From positions 1 through 12,280 of the forward strand of contig CAZQUE010000116.1 in the NCBI GenBank assembly GCA_964596185.1: 12,280 bases of DNA, read 5' to 3'. Position 1 is the stretch's first letter. Every line of letters starts with the position of its first letter. The notes beneath the pieces are model-generated. The model was not told where the DNA came from. It made no database searches and saw nothing but the letters and a program-made list of their open reading frames with translations. Origin of the DNA: DYKG01 sp964596185 (lineage in GTDB: Bacteria; Muiribacteriota; Ozemobacteria; Ozemobacterales; Ozemobacteraceae). The translations under genes and the position numbers were made by a program. This document shows positions 6,614 through 12,280 of this stretch, in pieces.

Positions 6614-6642
6614 ATTATAAAGGCTGACCGGACAAATGTCCA
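6614..6642 (-). promoter_or_regulatory. Internal sigma-70 promoter with overlapping palindrome
   Basis: On the minus strand, TGGACA (6637-6642; 5/6 to the -35 consensus) is followed after 17 bp by a perfect TATAAT (6614-6619). The start site would be near 6607, giving a leader of about 23 nt before the two-helix membrane protein. A 12-bp palindrome, GGACA-AA-TGTCC (6630-6641), covers the -35 and looks like a repressor site. This promoter would let the four downstream genes be expressed without the propeller gene. Confidence 0.7.
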
Positions 6643-6649
6643 ACGGTAT

Positions 6650-9058
6650 TCATCTTGGCGCAAGCAGGCGTCGAACTCTGATGTTGGAAGTGGTCCAGAC
6701 AAAATCTCCGTCTACGTAGATGTATTTTATGCCTGCCATTTTCCATTTTTCCCAGGTGCGGCCATCGAAAAAGTGAAATGATGAACCGTCTATGTCGAGT
6801 TCTTTGACCACTTTCTTGCCGTCAGGCATGGTATAAACGTTCGGGGGTTGGTCTGAGCCGTTGAAGTTGTCGCTCAAACTCGTGAACGATGCTTCCTTGT
6901 CGCAGGCAACCCAGACTCCTGTATCTCGATGAGTTTTTGGAGGCAAAGCGGCAACAGCCGTAATGTAGTTAGATTCGAACCAGGCGTCGGTGGATGTGTA
7001 ACTTCTCATTAGTGCCTGTGGCGTGAATCGGAAAAGGCCGCCCCATGAACCTATCCACAAGTTTCCGTCGCTGCCTGCGTCGATACATGTGTATTCTCTC
7101 TCTGCGCCCGTGCCAAGCTGGGTAAAATCTTCACCATCCCATAGAGAGATGCTTTTTTTATGCAGTATGACCAGATTATCGCCAAGGGTTGAGTTCCAGC
7201 GGGCAAAGCCAATGCAATCACTGCTGACCAGTCTTTCGTAGATTCCATAGTGGGCCCACTCATAGGGGGCGTTTTCCATATCTGTCGATTGCGGATTCTT
7301 TAAAATGTAGAAACCGTCTTCCTCGCTTCCGATGTAAAGCTTGCTGTCGTTGAACCACACGACATTCAGTTGCTGTCCACCGGCCCATGGATGATATTTT
7401 GCCATGTTAAGCCATTCTGGCTTCTCTTTCTTCATTTTTTTACCGTTCTTTTCCACGATCCCCTTAACCATTCGCAAGCGATACAGATGCTTCTTGTCGA
7501 AAATGACCCAGAGAAAATCTGTTGATGGGTCAACGGTCATTGAGGTGATGTTTTCAGAATATATGTCGAAAAGAAAGTTTTCCTGCAACTCGAGATTGTT
7601 GATGCTTGTGTCCGAAGTCTGATCATCAACGATGTATTGCTTGCTGAATAACTGCCAGAACCCGGATAAAGCTGGGGAAAAGATCTCTTCAACGTCGATG
7701 TCCGGCTCCGGAAGGGATTCCAGGCCTTCAGGGTCGTCGTGAAAATTCAATTTTTCTTCCGTTTCATCCTTTAGAACTTCCAGGCGGGAGCTAAGGTCGG
7801 TGTTTACGTCGCGTTCCCTTATTCTGGGTTGGGTTCTGGAGCGCCATCTAGATAGACCATGCATGTGGGAGAACCAGAAACTGGTGCCTTTGCAGATTTG
7901 TCTGAACGGGATCATGTATTGAAAAAGCTCGGGAAATGGAAAGATGGTTTTGGCGTAAATATTGCCAATGCCCTGATTTTTGAATTCATCGTATTGATTA
8001 GAATCAAGTGAAATAAGCACCAAACCACCTGTAGTACAGATCACCAGAGTTCGACCCATAAGGTAGAGGCGGTTGATACAATTTGAAGGAAGATTGTTGT
8101 CGAGACTGTTTATATTTGTCCAATGCCCTTTTTGATAGCGCCATAACCCATGACTTCGGGTGCCGATGAACAAACTGCGCTTGTCGAGAAACTTGAAAAA
8201 GCTTTTTTCCTCGTCATTCATATCTGGCAATTCGATGCAGGTATAAACTTCGGGAGGTTCTTTGACGGCAATGATGCAATTCAGCCATACATCTTCCGCT
8301 GGCAGGCGAACTTCCTGTAGTGTCTGATTATTTCTTACCAGGCTTATGTGCTCTGGAGTTATCGATATGATATGGGTGTTTCGCGATGGCCCCTGAAAGA
8401 CCCAGAAATCGTTGACCCAGCTTTCTGGCATGCCATCGACACCATTGATCGGGTAAGCGTTGGGGCCGATCTGCTCGATCAGGCCTTCACCCTGAGTGCT
8501 ATACCATCCCTTAGCCGGGTTGAGGATTCCTAAACCGGAAATTCCGACCGAACGCATTTTGAAGCTGGTGTCGACTTCTTCCCGGCGATAATTTACCGGA
8601 GTAAAGGCCGAGCGACCATTGAGGGGCACAACCGCAGAGCAGATATAACCGCCGAAGCAGCCGACATAGATTTTACTTTCCCTGATCTGAATTTTATCGA
8701 CATCGACAGTCGGTAATCCATCTTCGACGCCGTAAAGATTAAGCTCTTTGCCCTGAATATGAACCAGACCCCTGGCTGATGCAACCCAGAGATGACCATT
8801 TTTGTCGAAGGCAATATCTTTAATTGGATGCGAAGCTACTTGATCGGGGAGCTTCAAGGTATACCAACTGGCGGTTTCACCATTGTAAATGTTCGCTCCA
8901 CAATTGGTTCCAACTGCCATGTAAGTTTTCATTGCAGCGAAACAGTTGACGTTGTTATCGTTCAGCCCGTTGCTGCTGGTAAACACCTGCCAGGTGTCGG
9001 CAAACGCAATAACAGATAAAGAGCAAAATAGAATCAGGGTTACCAGTAGTTTTTTCAT
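6650..9058 (-). CDS. Exported two-component-regulator-type propeller protein
   Basis: An 802-residue secreted protein. Residues 1-20 form a Sec signal peptide (M-K-K, hydrophobic core, A-F-A before D21) without a lipobox Cys in the right place. The rest is built from beta-propeller blades of the 'two component regulator propeller'/ligand-binding sensor type: examples are I-K-D-I-A-F-D-K-N-G-H-L-W-V-A-S-A-R-G-L (79-98), the R-S-L-F-I-G-T-R-S-H-G-L-W-R-Y blade (294-308), and a blade reading C-I-D-A-G-S-D-G-N-L-W-I-G-S-W-G-G-L near residue 690. An acidic, probably disordered insert (about 411-460) separates two propeller halves. In the hybrid sensors where such propellers are known they are followed by a Y_Y_Y domain, a membrane helix and a kinase; here the protein simply ends. 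It has GGAGAG (9064-9069) 5 bp before the ATG. Ligand and partner are unknown; the adjacent two-helix membrane protein is one candidate partner. Confidence 0.85.
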   Translation of the reverse strand: MKKLLVTLILFCSLSVIAFADTWQVFTSSNGLNDNNVNCFAAMKTYMAVGTNCGANIYNGETASWYTLKLPDQVASHPIKDIAFDKNGHLWVASARGLVHIQGKELNLYGVEDGLPTVDVDKIQIRESKIYVGCFGGYICSAVVPLNGRSAFTPVNYRREEVDTSFKMRSVGISGLGILNPAKGWYSTQGEGLIEQIGPNAYPINGVDGMPESWVNDFWVFQGPSRNTHIISITPEHISLVRNNQTLQEVRLPAEDVWLNCIIAVKEPPEVYTCIELPDMNDEEKSFFKFLDKRSLFIGTRSHGLWRYQKGHWTNINSLDNNLPSNCINRLYLMGRTLVICTTGGLVLISLDSNQYDEFKNQGIGNIYAKTIFPFPELFQYMIPFRQICKGTSFWFSHMHGLSRWRSRTQPRIRERDVNTDLSSRLEVLKDETEEKLNFHDDPEGLESLPEPDIDVEEIFSPALSGFWQLFSKQYIVDDQTSDTSINNLELQENFLFDIYSENITSMTVDPSTDFLWVIFDKKHLYRLRMVKGIVEKNGKKMKKEKPEWLNMAKYHPWAGGQQLNVVWFNDSKLYIGSEEDGFYILKNPQSTDMENAPYEWAHYGIYERLVSSDCIGFARWNSTLGDNLVILHKKSISLWDGEDFTQLGTGAEREYTCIDAGSDGNLWIGSWGGLFRFTPQALMRSYTSTDAWFESNYITAVAALPPKTHRDTGVWVACDKEASFTSLSDNFNGSDQPPNVYTMPDGKKVVKELDIDGSSFHFFDGRTWEKWKMAGIKYIYVDGDFVWTTSNIRVRRLLAPR

Positions 9059-9083
9059 AGCTACTCTCCGAAAAACGTGCTTT

Positions 9084-9146
9084 AGGTAATTGTAGCATGA
9101 AACGTCTTCAGGTAAATTTTGTTTCTGCAGGTACCGATAACCTGAA
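9084..9146. repeat. Repeated AGGTA motifs in the divergent intergenic region
   Basis: AGGTA occurs three times on the plus strand (9084-9088, 9110-9114, 9130-9134), the latter two as CAGGTA, and AACCTG occurs at 9139-9144 as the inverted form. TTCAGGT (9107-9113) and ACCTGAA (9140-9146) form an exact 7-bp inverted repeat, and CAGGT/ACCTG (9129-9144) could form a small hairpin. The motifs overlap the -35 of the minus-strand promoter, so they may bind a regulator acting on both divergent genes. Motifs this short can recur by chance. I found no convincing plus-strand promoter here. Confidence 0.3.
9089..9116 (-). promoter_or_regulatory. Extended -10 promoter for the propeller gene
   Basis: On the minus strand, TGC-TACAAT (TACAAT at 9089-9094, TG of the extended -10 at 9096-9097) is preceded after 16 bp by TTTACC (9111-9116), a 4/6 match to -35. 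The start site would be near 9082, leaving about 24 nt of leader that includes the GGAGAG ribosome binding site. It lies in the 127-bp divergent region shared with the symporter gene. Confidence 0.6.
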
Positions 9147-9185
9147 AAAGCTCATTTTTTTAGGATAGAAGTTTTGGAGGTCAAA

Positions 9186-10619
9186 TTGAACGATTTCGCC
9201 AATCTGGTCGCTACAATAGATGCGTATGTCTGGGGCAGTTTTCTGATGTTCATGCTTATCGGCACCGGCATTTTTTTATCGGTCCGCATGAAGCTGGTTC
9301 AGGTCAGGTTGTTTCACCACGCCTGGTCTCTGATTACCGGCAAATGGGACGACCCGGAAGATCATGGCGAAATTACGCATTTTCAAGCTTTGGCTACCGC
9401 TCTTGCTGCGACTATCGGCACCGGTAACATTGCCGGAGTCGCTACCGCCCTGGCAAGCGGAGGTCCCGGCGCGGTTTTCTGGATGTGGGTAACCGCATTT
9501 ATCGGTATGTGCACCAAGTTTACCTCGTGCCTGCTTTCGCAAAAATACCGCAATATCGACTCTGATGGTGAGGTTACCGGCGGGCCGATGTATTATCTTC
9601 GCGATGGACTGCAAAAGCCATGGCTTGGCTTTCTCTTCGCCATTTTTGCTTTTACCGCATCATTTGGCATCGGGAACATGGTGCAGGCAAACTCGGTAGC
9701 CGGCCCTTTGCATACTTATCTGGTCGATGCCGGTCTCGTGGCAGCAAGCAGTGTTGACAGCTTCGACTGGGTGCGGTTCCTCATCGGGGTGGTCATCGCT
9801 CTTGGTGCCGGAGTGGTCATTCTCGGCGGCATCAAAAGAATTGCCCGTTTTTCCGACAAAATTGTGCCTTTCATGGCTCTTGGCTATATTTTAAGCTCAC
9901 TCTATATCCTTTTTGTGCAGCGCGACCAGATTTTGCCCGCTCTCAAGCTGATTTTTTCATCGGCTCTGGGCATGCGGGAAGCTGTCGGCGGCGTGCTCGG
10001 TTTCTCGGTGGCGCAGGCCATGCGCTGGGGAATCGCCCGCGGTTTGTTCTCAAATGAAGCCGGGCTGGGTTCAGCGCCAATCGCCCATGCTCCTGCAAAA
10101 ACTGCAGAGCCGGTTCGCGAAGGCCTGGTTGCCATGCTCGGGCCTTTTATCGATACGATCGTTGTTTGCACGATGACCGCTCTGGTTATTATTACCAGCG
10201 GTTACTTCGAACCGACAATGGCTGAATATTTCACTGGCTTGAAAGGAGCCGAGTTGACTGCAGCTGCGTTCAAAGCCAATGTCAGTTGGGGGCATCACGT
10301 CGTTAGCTTTGGGCTGATCTTTTTTGCTTTTTCGACCATCATTGGCTGGAGTTATTATGGCGACCGTTCGGTTCGCTATCTGTTCGATGCAAATCCGCAA
10401 AGAGCTCGCCGGGCAGTTTTTGTCTACCGCATCGTTTATGTCTTGCTGATCCCGGTTGGCGCGGCTTTCCCGCTGGAATTGATCTGGAACCTTTCCGATA
10501 TTGCCAATGGTTTGATGGCTTTTCCAAACCTTATCGGTCTGATCGGACTTTCTGGCGTTGCCCTTGGCATGCTTAAAGACTATGAGTTTCGTCTACCTGA
10601 AATGAAGCCATTCAAATGA
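9186..10619 (+). CDS. Alanine/glycine:cation symporter (AGCS family)
   Basis: A 477-residue inner-membrane transporter of the AGCS family (AlsT/DagA-like), which imports alanine or glycine with Na+ (or H+). Diagnostic motifs are G-T-G-N-I-A-G (78-84), the family signature G-G-P-G-A-V-F-W-M-W (92-101) and G-L-F-S-N-E-A-G-L-G-S-A-P-I-A-H-A (286-302), with about ten hydrophobic helices. I place the start at TTG 9186: GGAGG (9176-9180) lies 5 bp before it, and the resulting N-terminus (N-D-F...V-W-G) aligns with typical family starts. An in-frame TTG at 9174 would overlap that ribosome binding site, so it is unlikely. The gene is divergent from the propeller gene and monocistronic as far as can be seen. 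No clear terminator follows before the assembly gap. Confidence 0.93.
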   Translation: MNDFANLVATIDAYVWGSFLMFMLIGTGIFLSVRMKLVQVRLFHHAWSLITGKWDDPEDHGEITHFQALATALAATIGTGNIAGVATALASGGPGAVFWMWVTAFIGMCTKFTSCLLSQKYRNIDSDGEVTGGPMYYLRDGLQKPWLGFLFAIFAFTASFGIGNMVQANSVAGPLHTYLVDAGLVAASSVDSFDWVRFLIGVVIALGAGVVILGGIKRIARFSDKIVPFMALGYILSSLYILFVQRDQILPALKLIFSSALGMREAVGGVLGFSVAQAMRWGIARGLFSNEAGLGSAPIAHAPAKTAEPVREGLVAMLGPFIDTIVVCTMTALVIITSGYFEPTMAEYFTGLKGAELTAAAFKANVSWGHHVVSFGLIFFAFSTIIGWSYYGDRSVRYLFDANPQRARRAVFVYRIVYVLLIPVGAAFPLELIWNLSDIANGLMAFPNLIGLIGLSGVALGMLKDYEFRLPEMKPFK

Positions 10620-10660
10620 AGTGTCGCGATATTTCATTGTTCTACTATCTTAGAAATTTG

Positions 10661-10669
10661 TGATATAAA
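10661..10669 (+). promoter_or_regulatory. Possible extended -10 promoter
   Basis: TGA-TATAAA is an extended -10 match (TATAAA at 10664-10669, 5/6). No good -35 lies at the usual distance; TTGTTC at 10638-10643 is 20 bp away. The start site would fall at about 10676, the A of a possible ATG, so the transcript could be leaderless. No ribosome binding site precedes that ATG, which fits. Confidence 0.35.
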
Positions 10670-10675
10670 AAAATT

Positions 10676-10696
10676 ATGTTCGATGTAAAAACCATT
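10676..10696 (+). CDS. Possible N-terminus of the gap-interrupted membrane protein
   Basis: Seven codons, M-F-D-V-K-T-I, run from ATG 10676 into the run of Ns. An opening of this type (M-x-[DN]-[VIL]-[RK]-T-[IL]) is common at the N-terminus of membrane sensor proteins that carry GGDEF, kinase or CxxC tails, and the protein after the gap is of that sort. I infer that this is the beginning of the same gene. If so, the true number of missing bases must be a multiple of three. Confidence 0.4.
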
Positions 10697-10796
10697 NNNN
10701 NNNNNNNNNNNNNNNNNNNNNNNNNNNNNNNNNNNNNNNNNNNNNNNNNNNNNNNNNNNNNNNNNNNNNNNNNNNNNNNNNNNNNNNNNNNNNNNN
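10697..10796. other. Assembly gap of 100 Ns
   Basis: Exactly 100 N characters, the conventional placeholder for a scaffold join of unknown length. The real distance may be shorter or longer, and order across it rests on the assembler. It probably falls near the 5' end of the membrane-protein gene. Confidence 0.97.
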
Positions 10797-11345
10797 TCAT
10801 TGACCGCGTTTTTTCAATTTTACACTGATAGCATTGGCGTTCGAACTTTGATTGTCGCAGCTTTTGTTCTAATTGTTCAGGTTAAAATCTCTCATCTATG
10901 CTTTGTTGCGACAACGGTGCCGGTTAAACTTTTCCTCAAGATTTATGGATTGATAAACCTGTCGCTTGGCATTGAATTTTTCTTTCGCGGTCTGGTTCTT
11001 TTTTTAAGCAAGGGTTTTGTTAGCATTTTTTCCAACGAATTGGTCAGTCAGGTTCACCTGGTTATCACTTTTCTTTTCCAGAGTCTGACTATGGTCTGCC
11101 TGGTCGGCCTTAACAGCATTCGTTTGGAAAATGATCTTGGCAGGGCAAATGATAGTTTGAAGATTTTGCAGGGGCTGTTGCCGATTTGTGCAAGCTGCAA
11201 AAAGATTCGTAATGATGATGGCCAGTGGGACATTCTTGAGAGATACATTTCCAGAAATTCAGAGGCTACATTCTCTCATGGCATCTGCCCTGATTGCAGC
11301 AAAAAGCTTTATTCAGAGTTCATCGACGAGGATAGTCCAGATTAG
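10797..11345 (+). CDS. Membrane protein with sensory-type CxxC...CxxC tail (5' partial)
   Basis: The 182 codons after the gap are open from the first base; the true start is in or before the gap. At least three hydrophobic segments are seen (about 14-40, 44-71, 85-107), then a short charged linker (108-122), then the motif L-L-P-I-C-A-S-C-K-K-I-R (127-138) with W144 and H-G-I-C-P-D-C-S-K-K-L-Y (161-172). This four-cysteine tail, probably zinc- or metal-binding, is widely found at the extreme C-terminus of PAS, response-regulator and membrane sensor proteins, particularly in deltaproteobacteria; its function is not established. No kinase, GGDEF or HD domain lies between membrane and tail, so the protein is a minimal form. 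The first in-frame start codon after the gap is TTG 10800, but it has no ribosome binding site in view. The nucleotidyltransferase gene begins one base after its stop. Confidence 0.78.
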   Translation, partial: SLTAFFQFYTDSIGVRTLIVAAFVLIVQVKISHLCFVATTVPVKLFLKIYGLINLSLGIEFFFRGLVLFLSKGFVSIFSNELVSQVHLVITFLFQSLTMVCLVGLNSIRLENDLGRANDSLKILQGLLPICASCKKIRNDDGQWDILERYISRNSEATFSHGICPDCSKKLYSEFIDEDSPD

Positions 11346-11346
11346 T

Positions 11347-12135
11347 ATGTTTTTTGGTTCAGATAATTTTCCGGAAATAGTTAAGCGTGGCCAGCGCCTG
11401 GTCGAAGCCCGGTATGCTGATGCCGAGGCCTGCTTTCTTTGTGGGTCGATCATTACCGGTGAAAGTACCCCGGACTCGGATTATGACCTGGTGATCGTTT
11501 ATCGCCACCTTGACCACGCTTTTCGCGAATCTTTCGTTTTTGAAGGGCGAAAAATCGAGGCTTTCGTTCATGATCCCGAAACTCTGCGCTGGTTTTTTGA
11601 AAAGGTTGACGCTGCCAGCGGCGTTCCATCTTTGCCATTTATGATCAACCAGGGGCTTATTCTTAAAAATCATGGCGGAATGGCCGACCGGATCAAAACC
11701 CAAGCCCACAATTTACTATTAATGGGCCCGAAACCCCTGTCTCAAAAAGAAATAGATGATCGTCGCTATTTCATCAGCGATTTGTGCGATGATTTGCGCA
11801 CGCCCCGCAGTTTTGACGAAACAATTGCTACAGCTGGCAAGCTTTATCAGGAGTTGGCAGATTTTTACCTGCGGAGTCGGGGACATTGGTCAGCCAAGGG
11901 CAAGAGCATTCCCCGGGTATTGAAAAGAGTTGCTCCGGAGTTTGCCTATCGCTTTTCAGAAGCTTTCAAGCTTCTTTATTCAAGTGAAATGACCTATACA
12001 GTCATCAGCCTTGCTGAAGAGATTTTGCGCGATCATGGTGGCTTGCTTTTCGATGGTTACCGGCGCGAAGCACCTGCTAAATGGCGGCTTAAAAGAAGTG
12101 GCCTGAAAAAGAACGCAAAAAAAGCCGATGTTTAG
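11347..12135 (+). CDS. Nucleotidyltransferase-domain protein
   Basis: A 262-residue protein with a Pol beta-type nucleotidyltransferase fold at its N-terminus. Active-site pattern: G33-S34, then D-S-D-Y-D (43-47) giving the two metal-binding carboxylates D45 and D47, and K-I-E-A-F (69-73) with E71 as the likely third. The C-terminal half (about 110-245) is largely alpha-helical, like the helical companion domain of kanamycin nucleotidyltransferase-type or HEPN-type proteins. The substrate is unknown: antibiotic, nucleic acid and protein targets are all possible. ATG 11347 is chosen because it follows the previous stop by one base and has GAGGA (11328-11332) upstream; earlier in-frame starts would extend into the preceding gene's coding region in another frame and add unconserved-looking residues. 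Probably cotranscribed with the membrane protein. Confidence 0.82.
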   Translation: MFFGSDNFPEIVKRGQRLVEARYADAEACFLCGSIITGESTPDSDYDLVIVYRHLDHAFRESFVFEGRKIEAFVHDPETLRWFFEKVDAASGVPSLPFMINQGLILKNHGGMADRIKTQAHNLLLMGPKPLSQKEIDDRRYFISDLCDDLRTPRSFDETIATAGKLYQELADFYLRSRGHWSAKGKSIPRVLKRVAPEFAYRFSEAFKLLYSSEMTYTVISLAEEILRDHGGLLFDGYRREAPAKWRLKRSGLKKNAKKADV

Positions 12136-12137
12136 TT

Positions 12138-12154
12138 AAATCAAAATTTGATTT
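12138..12154. repeat. AT-rich perfect palindrome between convergent genes
   Basis: AAATCAAA (12138-12145) and TTTGATTT (12147-12154) are exact inverted copies around one base, and TTGATTTG is repeated directly at 12148-12155 and 12158-12165. It lies in the 51-bp space between two convergent genes. Without a proper loop it would be a poor hairpin terminator on its own, so its role is open. Confidence 0.4.
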
Positions 12155-12186
12155 GGCTTGATTTGAAAAGCGGGCGTACGATCGAG

Positions 12187-12280
12187 CTATTTGCGCGGCA
12201 GGCCATATTTAATTCTTAAGCGCTCAAGCTTCCATTTCTGCTCGTCGTCGAGCCATTCAATCTCGTAATCCGTTGGCAGA
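12187..12280 (-). CDS. C-terminal end of an unidentified gene (partial)
   Basis: Reading the minus strand from the window edge, 30 codons (L-P-T-D-Y-E-I-E-W-L-D-D-E-Q-K-W-K-L-E-R, then L-R-I-K-Y-G-L-P-R-K) end in TAG at 12189-12187. The composition is charged and probably helical, as expected of a real protein end. The reading frame, the convergent arrangement with a 51-bp spacer and the absence of any other frame support a genuine gene tail. The family cannot be told from this fragment. Confidence 0.55.
   Translation of the reverse strand, partial: LPTDYEIEWLDDEQKWKLERLRIKYGLPRK

Noticed and set aside
11188..11346. Upstream extension of the nucleotidyltransferase frame
   Set aside because: It overlaps the CxxC-tail coding sequence in another frame; the ATG at 11347 sits one base after that gene's stop and gives a normal domain start.

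Overview
The window looks like a chromosomal stretch from an uncultured, diderm-type bacterium of moderate GC content. The signs are a clear sigma-54 promoter, an exported beta-propeller protein with a Sec signal, TTG start codons, and a run of exactly 100 Ns that marks a scaffold join from a draft assembly. I cannot name the taxon; the gene families would fit deltaproteobacteria-like or candidate-phylum lineages, and that is only an impression. No phage, transposon, CRISPR, tRNA or rRNA signal was seen.

Layout. Positions 1-510 contain no convincing protein gene. They hold two tandem palindromes (101-139), a near-consensus sigma-54 promoter (190-205) and a very strong intrinsic terminator (406-438). 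Together these delimit a transcript of about 220 nt with extensive internal pairing, which I call a candidate sigma-54-dependent non-coding RNA; it is the most interesting item here. Next come a small DUF805 membrane protein (511-852) with its own terminator, and a MATE-family efflux transporter (1025-2458).

Positions 9058 down to 2455 form a minus-strand cluster of five genes: an exported two-component-regulator-type propeller protein without an output domain, a two-helix membrane protein of unknown function, a flavin reductase-like protein, a BaiN/HI0933-type flavoprotein and a COG2509-type FAD-dependent dehydrogenase. The three middle genes abut or overlap by a few bases, so they are almost certainly cotranscribed. 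A strong internal promoter sits just upstream of the two-helix protein, so the last four genes can be expressed apart from the propeller gene. The cluster ends by overlapping the stop codon of the MATE gene by 4 bp.

Divergent from the cluster is an alanine/glycine:cation symporter (start best placed at TTG 9186). The 100-N gap follows. It probably falls inside a single gene for a small membrane protein that ends in a CxxC...CxxC motif common at the C-termini of sensory proteins. One base after that gene is a nucleotidyltransferase-domain protein (11347-12135). The window ends inside a minus-strand gene of which only the last 30 codons are present.

How the genes work together. The three flavin-dependent proteins suggest a shared redox role, with the flavin reductase as a possible source of reduced flavin, but substrates are unknown. 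The other genes are transport (MATE, AGCS), sensing-like (propeller, CxxC-tail membrane protein) and unassigned.
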